6,124 bases of DNA, taken from positions 1 to 6,124 of the forward strand of contig CAILMU010000201.1 in NCBI GenBank assembly GCA_903835325.1, in the 5' to 3' direction. A program made the position numbers and the translations under genes. The stretch is from an uncultured Microcaldota archaeon (GTDB lineage Archaea; Micrarchaeota; Micrarchaeia; Anstonellales; Bilamarchaeaceae). Below the pieces are notes generated by a model. The model ran no database searches and was not told the DNA's origin. It saw nothing but the letters and a program-made list of their open reading frames with translations. Positions within the stretch are counted from its first letter, which is position 1; every line of letters starts with the position of its first letter. Of this stretch, positions 1 to 5,049 are shown one piece after another.

Positions 1-828
1 AAAGGGATTATGATCGTATTGGCCGCGCTCCTGCTCGCAGTGGGCATGATCGGCGCAGCTTATATGTTCTCCAAGGGCGATTATGCGCCGAAAGTCGACC
101 TTTCAGGGTTCAAGAGCACGCCGAATGTGTATGTGACCCCGAACCCGAGCGACCACGCGATAACGGTCTCGGCGACTGCTGACGAGAAGGTCACCCCGGA
201 CCTGCTGCAGATACAGCTCCACGTCCAGACCGAGGCACCGAATGCCAAGGATTCGCAGACCGAAAACGCCCAGGTGAGCTCGGTGCTTCTGGACAAGCTC
301 CATGGGATGGGCCTTGCGGACAAGGACATCCAGACGATATCATATAACGTCAACCAGGTGACCCAGAACAACTACACCTGCGACAAGAACGGATACAATT
401 GCGTGTACAACTACTATGTGACCGGCTATCAGACGACGCACACCCTTTTGGTGAATGTCTACGCTTTGGATAAGGGCGGGGACGTCATAGATGCGGCTTC
501 GCAGGCAGGCACGAACGAGACGTTCATAGACAGCACGAGCTTCACATTGAAGGATGCGACAAGGAGCGCGATATCCAAGGCTCTCCTGAAGAACGCCTCG
601 ACCGAAGCGCATTCGAAGGCCCAGAACATTGCTGATGGCCTGGGCGCCAGCCTGGGGAAACTGCTCTACGCGAATGAGAATACCTACTATCCGCAGCCGT
701 ACTACAACACGCTGAAGGACATGGCGGTCGGAGCATCCGCTTCCGCGCCGACCACCCAGCTTTCGCCGGGTACGGTGGATGTAAGCGTTTCAGTCGGAGT
801 CAGCTACGAGATAGCCGGCTCATCCTGA
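1..828 (+). CDS. SIMPL-domain (DUF541) membrane-anchored surface protein, probably missing its first few codons
   Basis: Numbering is from the ATG at 10. Residues 1-19 form a hydrophobic segment, probably a signal anchor. A SIMPL/DUF541 domain follows at about 48-268, with the typical opening 'ITVSATADEKVTPDLLQIQL', a long helix around 75-100 and a final strand pair 'TVDVSVSVGVSYEI'. The family (BP26/YggE-like) lies outside the cytoplasm; its biochemical role is poorly defined and some members form ring oligomers. Residues 120-137 are an insertion between strands containing Cys124 and Cys131 in a Tyr/Asn-rich stretch, a possible disulfide-closed loop. The frame stays open to the window edge (Lys-Gly-Ile before the ATG). 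A start at 10 would leave the anchor without a basic residue before it, so I think the true start lies just upstream of the window; the ATG at 10 is the alternative. The gene is G+C-rich, like the right flank, and is followed by a hairpin terminator. Confidence 0.88.
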   Translation, partial: KGIMIVLAALLLAVGMIGAAYMFSKGDYAPKVDLSGFKSTPNVYVTPNPSDHAITVSATADEKVTPDLLQIQLHVQTEAPNAKDSQTENAQVSSVLLDKLHGMGLADKDIQTISYNVNQVTQNNYTCDKNGYNCVYNYYVTGYQTTHTLLVNVYALDKGGDVIDAASQAGTNETFIDSTSFTLKDATRSAISKALLKNASTEAHSKAQNIADGLGASLGKLLYANENTYYPQPYYNTLKDMAVGASASAPTTQLSPGTVDVSVSVGVSYEIAGSS

Positions 829-850
829 GCAACCAGATATTCGCACGAAA

Positions 851-886
851 CGGGCGGGGGGCTCGCCCGGACCTTTTTTATTTTTT
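851..886 (+). terminator. Hairpin plus T-tract terminator after the SIMPL gene
   Basis: The stem CGGGCG (851-856) pairs with CGCCCG (864-869) around a 7-nt loop. A T-rich run (874-886) begins four bases later. It lies 22 bases after the SIMPL stop codon. Oligo-T alone is often sufficient for archaeal termination. The hairpin is visible in sequence; its activity is inferred. Confidence 0.65.
875..886 (+). promoter_or_regulatory. Possible TATA-like element for the DUF457 gene
   Basis: TTTTTATTTTTT is centred about 30 nt before the ATG at 910, with no Shine-Dalgarno-like sequence between. That spacing fits a leaderless or near-leaderless archaeal transcript. The same bases are the T-tract of the preceding terminator, so they could serve only that purpose. 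Confidence 0.3.
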
Positions 887-909
887 GCCTTCTTTCTATT
901 TCTGATATT

Positions 910-1383
910 ATGGACTGGAAAGCTCATTCGATGATAGGCGCGCTCTGCGCCATAGTGATGGCATATGCGCTACTCGGAACGAGCGACATGATACTTTTCA
1001 TCGTCATGGCGGCATTCGGAGCCATAGCGGCGCTCATTCCGGACCTTGATCATGACGACAGCAAGGGAAAGGCCGTCCTAGACATCGTTTTCGTCGCGTT
1101 CATATTCTTCATGGTGTATTTCGGAGGATGCGGCAACAGGGTCTGCGTGCCTGCGATGCAGACGCTTTCATATATGGCGCTGGTGTTCTTCGCTTTCCTT
1201 GGCGTGTATTTCATCTTCTTCAGGTTCTTCAAGCCGCATCACCGCGGGATAACGCATACGCTGGTTGCGTGTTTCGCGTTCGGGGTTTTGGTTTATCTTT
1301 TCGTCGGGATGCAGCTCGCGCTTGCTGGGCTGATAGGGTATCTGTCGCATCTGGTGGCGGATAGGCAGATTGTGCTGATTTGA
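910..1383 (+). CDS. DUF457 / YdjM-like integral membrane protein, putative metal-dependent hydrolase
   Basis: This 157-aa polytopic membrane protein carries the full set of conserved polar residues of the DUF457 (YdjM-like) family: His6 in 'KAHSMIG', 'PDLDHD' (Asp45, Asp47, His48), 'HHRGITHT' (His110, His111, His116) and 'GYLSHLVAD' (His147, Asp151). These probably form a metal site near the membrane surface. Hydrolase activity is a family prediction and no substrate is established. Hydrophobic segments lie at about 7-24, 27-44, 55-72, 86-104, 117-135 and 136-149. Cys74 and Cys79 lie between the third and fourth segments. The short tail after 'SHLVAD' appears normal for short archaeal members, so I do not read it as a truncation. 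The ATG at 910 puts His6 at the expected N-terminal position; there is no Shine-Dalgarno site, suggesting a leaderless message. The gene is the last chromosomal gene before the inserted block and converges on the 407-aa gene 30 bases away. Confidence 0.85.
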   Translation: MDWKAHSMIGALCAIVMAYALLGTSDMILFIVMAAFGAIAALIPDLDHDDSKGKAVLDIVFVAFIFFMVYFGGCGNRVCVPAMQTLSYMALVFFAFLGVYFIFFRFFKPHHRGITHTLVACFAFGVLVYLFVGMQLALAGLIGYLSHLVADRQIVLI

Positions 1384-1413
1384 AATCTTTTTCAATTTTC
1401 TTATCCGATTCCC

Positions 1414-1431
1414 TTATCCCTTTTTTTCCAG
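1414..1431. repeat. Left copy of the 18-bp direct repeat (putative attL core)
   Basis: TTATCCCTTTTTTTCCAG is identical to 5032-5049. On the minus strand it encodes the last five residues (LEKKG) and TAA stop of the 407-aa protein. The match breaks at once on the left (C at 1413 against G at 5031) and at the next base on the right (T at 1432 against C at 5050). On the plus strand the T7 run (1421-1427) could terminate transcripts leaving the DUF457 gene. Confidence 0.75.
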
Positions 1432-2637
1432 TTCTGAAGGTCTTTTGCATTTTCCAGGAAAACGTCTATTATATTCTTCAAGCGATTTCCTATAAACCTT
1501 CAAATTCATCATCTTAATTTCTTCCTCCAACCTGCTTCCATATCGACTGTCCATTTTCCCCTGGATAATGGCAGTTGCGCTTTCGCCAATGTCCTTCAAC
1601 CGTTGGCTGACACCGGGAGGCGTCTGGAATTGGGCATCGGAGGACATTCTTCCCCAGAGTGTTTTTTGATAATCCATAAACAGAGCGCTTTCCTTATTCA
1701 CAAAATCGTCATGACCCCATTTACGCATCTGGAAAAAGATTTCATTTGTTGCATATATCTGGCCTGAAATCATCGAAGCACTTAGCTCAGTGGCATGAAT
1801 AATATCGCCTTCATCCAGCAGCTTTCTGATGGAATCCCCAGAAGCCGTACAAAGAAGGATGAAATCTACTATATTTGCTTCAGAAATATGATGAAGAGAT
1901 AAAATCTTTGCCAATTCTCTGCTTCCTTCATTTCTTTCATTATGCGAACCCGCGAACATTATCTGCAAAAAGAGATCATCAAACCTGAATTTAAACTGAA
2001 GAGGAAGTTGTGTTGTGATCGAGCATGTTTCTCTATACCTGAAAACGGCTAAAGCAGTATCATCAAGTTGAGAAGAAGGCATATTACCTTTTTTCAAAAA
2101 ATCCTCCAAAGATTTTCTATATGCCGTCAATGACGCTGCCTGCAAAGTAATGCTTATTTCCTGGGCATCCAGGTTATTTCTAGGTTTCAATTCCTCTATG
2201 GATTTAATGGCGTTTTTTACTGGCACTGAATTAAGAATATAATGTGTCCTTTCGGCTTTTTGATGGTTACCGAAATTATCAAAGTCGCCGAATGATCCGC
2301 TTAGTTGTCCAGTAAGCTGCTTTATTCTCACGCATTCTCTCGAACATAAATCAGGAGGGGTTCCGGGAGGAAATGCCAGTTTTATCATGCCACGCTCGTC
2401 CATGAAATCCAGAATCTCAATCAGTTTGGATTCGGTACAACCGGCATAGGATACAATTTTCTTGGCAGTTTTTTGCCCATCAACGAAACCAAATATCTCG
2501 AGGCCGAGATCACCATACTTATCAGAGATTATTTTTTCGACTGGATTTAATTCCGGTTTCCTAGGCATGTCTTCGATGGCACTTTTCACTATGTGCTTCG
2601 GCAGAATATCGTTTTTCTTTTCTCTTTTCTCACTCAT
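1414..2637 (-). CDS. 407-aa protein of unknown function with an N-terminal winged-helix-like module
   Basis: I do not recognise the full-length protein. Residues 1-28 are charged and probably flexible. Residues 30-91 form a compact helix/wing module ('YGDLGLEIFGFVDGQKTAKKI', then 'MIKLAFP') that aligns without gaps to residues 12-73 of the 79-aa protein at the other end of the element. Its pattern (aliphatic/IDG.+TA..I...G.sE...hl..h...G.hk) resembles small winged helices of the PqqD or DUF4388-associated type, so DNA or protein binding is plausible. Residues about 140-395 are largely helical, soluble and without a known motif. The six-residue string YRKSLE occurs twice (173-178 and 382-387), hinting at repeated helices. 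No transmembrane segment is visible. The C-terminal LEKKG and stop lie in the 18-bp repeat. The ATG at 2637 has no Shine-Dalgarno site but has a TATA-like box about 27 nt upstream, which supports this start and a leaderless message. Confidence 0.8.
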   Translation of the reverse strand: MSEKREKKNDILPKHIVKSAIEDMPRKPELNPVEKIISDKYGDLGLEIFGFVDGQKTAKKIVSYAGCTESKLIEILDFMDERGMIKLAFPPGTPPDLCSRECVRIKQLTGQLSGSFGDFDNFGNHQKAERTHYILNSVPVKNAIKSIEELKPRNNLDAQEISITLQAASLTAYRKSLEDFLKKGNMPSSQLDDTALAVFRYRETCSITTQLPLQFKFRFDDLFLQIMFAGSHNERNEGSRELAKILSLHHISEANIVDFILLCTASGDSIRKLLDEGDIIHATELSASMISGQIYATNEIFFQMRKWGHDDFVNKESALFMDYQKTLWGRMSSDAQFQTPPGVSQRLKDIGESATAIIQGKMDSRYGSRLEEEIKMMNLKVYRKSLEEYNRRFPGKCKRPSELEKKG

Positions 2638-2659
2638 AAGGAATTTTCTACGTAAGAGG

Positions 2660-2668
2660 TTAAAAAAG
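2660..2668 (-). promoter_or_regulatory. TATA-like box for the 407-aa gene
   Basis: On the minus strand the sequence reads CTTTTTTAA, centred about 27 nt before the ATG at 2637. With no ribosome-binding site between, this spacing would place transcription start at or near the start codon, as in leaderless archaeal messages. Confidence 0.45.
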
Positions 2669-2807
2669 TAGGTACGGCTTCGGCAAGAAAAAGTTTCGAG
2701 GAACGATTTTCTCTATACTCTTTCTTAAAACAGATTAATATCTAGTCTACAACACAATTATTGTAAAAATATTTGATTTCGTTGATTGACGTACCCTGAA
2801 CGATAGG

Positions 2808-2816
2808 TTTATATTT
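2808..2816 (+). promoter_or_regulatory. TATA box for the 273-aa secreted protein gene
   Basis: TTTATATTT is a good archaeal TATA match, preceded by purine-rich CGATAGG as a possible BRE. Transcription would begin around 2836-2840, giving a leader of about 20 nt that contains the Shine-Dalgarno site at 2845-2851. Confidence 0.6.
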
Positions 2817-2844
2817 GAAAATTGAGCGTTATATTCGTTCATGA

Positions 2845-2851
2845 GGGGGTG
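2845..2851 (+). promoter_or_regulatory. Ribosome-binding site of the 273-aa gene
   Basis: GGGGGTG matches GGAGGTG at six of seven positions and ends five bases before the ATG at 2857. It fixes that start. It is embedded in a four-codon ORF, ATG-AGG-GGG-TGC-TGA (2841-2855), that ends one base before the real start codon. Confidence 0.6.
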
Positions 2852-2856
2852 CTGAT

Positions 2857-3678
2857 ATGTCCATTGATGCTAATATCCGGGTGCAAAGAAAGGCACCTGA
2901 TAGAATCGCTGAACATTTGAAACGGGGCTTCAAGAGAGCAGGAAAAACACTTGCTGAAGGCATGCTTATAGCTGGTCTAGCTGGCCCAGTAGCAGTTATG
3001 GCCGTACCAAAGACAGCACAAGCGGAGAAACAGATGGGGCAGGTCACGATTGCAGGAGTGAGAGGAGAACTGACACAGCTTGAGACTTCTTTCGCTAAAT
3101 TAGACCGGGAAACGGAACCGTATCGCAAGACGGTCGTAAATACCCAGCTTGGCCCCGTATCGAATTCGGGCGAGCTCACTTTTGTAAATAACGCTGGTGT
3201 GACAGTATATACAAATACTGTTTTCCTTTCTATAAATCCTTTGGTAACACCCCGTGCTGATCGGGAGGTTTCGTTTGAAGTACATTTGACAGATACAACT
3301 TTTGATGCGTTAGTCAATTTTCCACCTAATGAAGATCGAACGCCGAATACACAAACCCCAGGAGCAAAATCGGCGAATATGAATGATTTTGCTGCTGCAG
3401 TCCAACAAATTACTGGCCAAAAACTGAAACGAGTCAAAATCGTCATTGAGAAAGGTATTTTTGAATATAATGGAAACCCGAATACTGTTTATACCAATGC
3501 ATATATTTTGCCGGTAAATTCTCAAGGGCAAATCATAGGAAGGCAACCTACTGGTGAATATCTTGCAGCAGAGGTATCTTATTTTGCTGGCACCGCAACC
3601 GGCGGTGGAAAGCCAATTTGGCTTAAGGATGTACAAGCAACCGCTCAATCAGGACAAGTACGAACAGCGCATAGGTAA
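2857..3678 (+). CDS. 273-aa predicted secreted or membrane-anchored protein of unknown function
   Basis: I do not recognise this protein. The N-terminus is long and basic (residues 1-30, with 'KRGFKRAGK' just before the hydrophobic stretch), then hydrophobic at about 32-50, then 'PKTAQA-EK', a plausible signal peptidase I site after Ala56. Export is therefore likely, with the segment as a signal peptide or an anchor. Residues 60-273 alternate short hydrophobic strands with Asn/Thr/Gly-rich turns, which suggests a beta-rich extracellular domain, and contain one clear helix around 176-190. A VYTN motif occurs twice ('TVYTNTVFL' from 116 and 'TVYTNAYIL' from 210), possibly two equivalent strands. 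There are no cysteines. The gene has its own TATA box and a strong Shine-Dalgarno site, the most complete expression signals in the element, suggesting substantial expression. A surface, pilin-like or structural role is possible but unsupported by any motif. Confidence 0.78.
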   Translation: MSIDANIRVQRKAPDRIAEHLKRGFKRAGKTLAEGMLIAGLAGPVAVMAVPKTAQAEKQMGQVTIAGVRGELTQLETSFAKLDRETEPYRKTVVNTQLGPVSNSGELTFVNNAGVTVYTNTVFLSINPLVTPRADREVSFEVHLTDTTFDALVNFPPNEDRTPNTQTPGAKSANMNDFAAAVQQITGQKLKRVKIVIEKGIFEYNGNPNTVYTNAYILPVNSQGQIIGRQPTGEYLAAEVSYFAGTATGGGKPIWLKDVQATAQSGQVRTAHR

Positions 3679-3681
3679 TCT

Positions 3682-3692
3682 TTTAATTTTAA
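3682..3692 (+). promoter_or_regulatory. Possible TATA-like element for the 353-aa gene
   Basis: TTTAATTTTAA lies in the 30-bp gap after the 273-aa gene, centred about 22 nt before the ATG at 3709. There is no Shine-Dalgarno site there. The message may be leaderless, or the gene may be read through from the one before it. Confidence 0.4.
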
Positions 3693-3708
3693 CCTGCTAT
3701 TTCTTCTC

Positions 3709-4770
3709 ATGCCTAGCAAGGAAAAAGACATAACGGATCAAATGGTTCAACAACCTCAAGTTCAACAACAAAAATCAATAACCAATCTAAACAATGCCAT
3801 GTCTCATCTTCCGAATATACCACCACTAATAAGCAGTTTCATAAACACGCACCGACCTGAAGTCGCTGCTGCTTTGGCTGCACCGAAACCGAACGATGAG
3901 ATACGGAAAGTCGTTCAGTCAGAGATGCCAGCTCAGGAAAACGCATCCCAGAGGAACCAAACTATTGGGTTCTTCAATGACAAGCTTCTTCCCGTTTCTG
4001 CTCTTCTTGAAAATATTAATCGCTATGCTTCACAAGCAGCCACGTCTATCATAGGCGGTGATAGAGCCACAGCCGCTACAGAACTGAATAAAGCTGATGG
4101 TGAGAACAAGAAACTGGCGCTATATGGTGCGACAACATTAACCGCGATAGAAATCCAGAGGCTAACCCTTCAAAGCGTCGCACAACAGAGAGGTATAAGC
4201 GAAGACGAAGCTTTCAAGCAGTATGGTGCCGACCTTCAGGCAGCCGCCAGGACGGCAGGGTTCAGCGAGATTATTACACCACGAGATTTGCTGGGCCCAT
4301 CAGCTATGTCTGCAAGCCTTCTGCAGCAGGCATCCCTCCAGGCAAGGCAAACGCTGATGGAATTACAGCAAGCAACCGACGAGACAGAAAGAAAACGATT
4401 GAAAGATGAACTTGATAAACATCTGGGAGATGCAGGAGTCAGGACCATCGAGGAGAAAGAGCAAATCGCGAAAGATGGCATCGCCGCAATCTCTAAAGAT
4501 GGCGAACTCAGCGACGGAAAAATGAGCGATGTAATCTCACGCGTCATAGATGAGAACAACTCCCGGGAAGAGGGCATGAGGCTGAAATTATCCCACACCC
4601 CATTCGCCGAGGTGCTATCATCCAACCATGAGGGCGTTGCAGAAGAATTCGCTGGCGTTTCTCCGGAAGTGGTCAGGGAGTTCAACAGAAAATTCGATTC
4701 CTCGCAATATTCTTCGGCCGAAGCGAGATCTCAAGCGGCAGTATCTCTTATCAGACAACTGAAGAGCTGA
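3709..4770 (+). CDS. 353-aa helical, cysteine-free cytoplasmic protein of unknown function
   Basis: I do not recognise this protein. It has no signal peptide or transmembrane segment. Residues 1-30 are polar and Gln/Asn-rich ('MVQQPQVQQQ'). Residues 35-70 hold a Pro/Ala-rich region. From about 85 to the end the chain appears almost entirely helical; residues 200-240 are rich in Gln, Glu, Lys and Arg and could form a coiled coil. 'SKDGELSDGKMSD' (262-274) looks at first like a calcium loop but lacks the first ligand and the terminal Glu. There is no nuclease, ATPase or recombinase motif. Base composition rises toward the flanking level in the 3' half. The ATG at 3709 is the first good start after the 273-aa gene. 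The stop codon lies inside the Shine-Dalgarno site of the 79-aa gene, so the two are very likely co-transcribed and translationally coupled. A scaffold or structural role is a guess. Confidence 0.76.
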   Translation: MPSKEKDITDQMVQQPQVQQQKSITNLNNAMSHLPNIPPLISSFINTHRPEVAAALAAPKPNDEIRKVVQSEMPAQENASQRNQTIGFFNDKLLPVSALLENINRYASQAATSIIGGDRATAATELNKADGENKKLALYGATTLTAIEIQRLTLQSVAQQRGISEDEAFKQYGADLQAAARTAGFSEIITPRDLLGPSAMSASLLQQASLQARQTLMELQQATDETERKRLKDELDKHLGDAGVRTIEEKEQIAKDGIAAISKDGELSDGKMSDVISRVIDENNSREEGMRLKLSHTPFAEVLSSNHEGVAEEFAGVSPEVVREFNRKFDSSQYSSAEARSQAAVSLIRQLKS

Positions 4771-4771
4771 T
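4763..4771 (+). promoter_or_regulatory. Ribosome-binding site of the 79-aa gene overlapping the preceding stop codon
   Basis: AGAGCTGAT matches GGAGGTGAT at seven of nine positions and lies six bases before the ATG at 4778. Its TGA is the stop codon of the 353-aa gene, so ribosomes ending there stand on the next start signal. Confidence 0.55.
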
Positions 4772-4777
4772 TTTTTC

Positions 4778-5017
4778 ATGAAAATAGAAAAGAAAGGCAA
4801 GAAAGAGACAGTCAGCCCCATAAAGAAATTAATCTCCAAGAATTATGGTCGGGACGGACTTCAGATTTTCGAGTTGATAGACGGCCATAGGACAGCCCAC
4901 GATATCATGCGAAAATCAGGAATCAGCGAATCCAGGTTTTCTGAAATAGTCCATTCTATAATTGAACAGAGTATAGTGAAGGTTGATTATCCAAAGGAAA
5001 TTTTTCAGAAAAGATAA
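4778..5017 (+). CDS. 79-aa small winged-helix-like protein, stand-alone version of the 407-aa protein's N-terminal module
   Basis: After a basic tail (residues 1-10, 'MKIEKKGKKE'), residues 12-73 align without gaps to residues 30-91 of the 407-aa protein: 23 identities in 62 positions, many of the rest conservative (I/V, K/R, D/E). Shared anchors include Y-G-x-x-G-L-x-I-F, D-G-x-x-T-A, G-x-x-E-S and a final Y/F-P. The arrangement suggests three helices and a short wing, as in PqqD-like or DUF4388-associated winged helices. The size and basic tail fit a small DNA-binding regulator; a protein-protein adaptor is equally possible. It is coupled to the 353-aa gene by an overlapping ribosome-binding site. 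Its stop lies 14 bases from the right repeat, making it the last gene of the element, convergent with cysE. Confidence 0.78.
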   Translation: MKIEKKGKKETVSPIKKLISKNYGRDGLQIFELIDGHRTAHDIMRKSGISESRFSEIVHSIIEQSIVKVDYPKEIFQKR

Positions 5018-5031
5018 TGTGCTTAACAACG

Positions 5032-5049
5032 TTATCCCTTTTTTTCCAG
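5032..5049. repeat. Right copy of the 18-bp direct repeat (putative attR core) at the 3' end of cysE
   Basis: TTATCCCTTTTTTTCCAG is identical to 1414-1431. On the minus strand it supplies the last five codons (LEKKG) and stop of cysE. The T7 run (5039-5045) can act on the plus strand as a terminator for the 353/79-aa operon. The G+C-rich flank starts at its right edge. Confidence 0.75.

Larger units (their letters stand above)
2638..2856. promoter_or_regulatory. Divergent promoter region between the 407-aa and 273-aa genes
   Basis: This A+T-rich 219-bp spacer holds start signals for both divergent genes. Toward the minus strand, CTTTTTTAA (complement of 2660-2668) lies about 27 nt from the ATG at 2637. 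Toward the plus strand, a TATA-like box lies at 2808-2816. An 11-bp palindrome, ACAATTATTGT (2754-2764), sits about 50 bp upstream of the plus-strand TATA box and could be an operator for one of the winged-helix-like proteins; that assignment is a guess. Confidence 0.5.
1414..5049. mobile_element. Putative integrated element at the cysE 3' end, about 3.6 kb, without a recognisable integrase
   Basis: A perfect 18-bp direct repeat bounds a block whose composition differs from both flanks. Hand counts on single 60-base lines give G+C of 39/60 at 181-240 and 36/60 at 5221-5280 in the flanks, against 17/60 at 1861-1920 and 20/60 at 3421-3480 inside. All four genes inside lack a familiar housekeeping function, while all four outside belong to recognisable conserved families. 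The right repeat is the end of cysE, which remains a full-length gene; this is the usual result when an integrative element carries a copy of its target's 3' end. None of the four proteins shows a tyrosine recombinase (R..HxxR..Y), serine recombinase or DDE pattern that I can see. The element may therefore be non-autonomous, may have lost its integrase, or may use an unfamiliar one. The repeat and composition are observed; mobility is inference. Confidence 0.68.

Noticed and set aside
340..736. Minus-strand open frames opposite the SIMPL gene
   Set aside because: Shadow frames of a recognised domain in G+C-rich DNA.
2829..3446. 205-aa minus-strand open frame opposite the secreted protein gene
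   Set aside because: The plus strand has a TATA box, ribosome-binding site and signal peptide. The reverse frame has none of these, and its composition is that expected from an antisense reading.
4493..4531. EF-hand or dockerin-like calcium loop in the 353-aa protein (SKDGELSDGKMSD)
   Set aside because: The first ligand position is Ala and the last is Lys rather than Glu/Asp, and there is no partner loop. It is probably only a polar turn.
4236..4685. 149-aa minus-strand Ser-rich open frame opposite the 353-aa gene
   Set aside because: The Ser/Leu-rich composition is typical of the antisense of Glu/Ala/Arg codons; there is no start signal.
1432..5010. TTCTGAA (1432-1438) and TTCAGAA (5004-5010) as terminal inverted repeats of a transposon
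   Set aside because: They are only seven bases long, differently spaced from the two ends, and A+T-rich. The direct 18-bp repeat explains the boundaries better; it is also longer than typical transposon target duplications and is not accompanied by a transposase.
1414..5049. CRISPR array, tRNA or toxin-antitoxin pair within the block
   Set aside because: There are no regularly spaced repeats, no cloverleaf with a CCA end seen at either junction, and no recognised toxin or antitoxin motif in the 353/79-aa pair.
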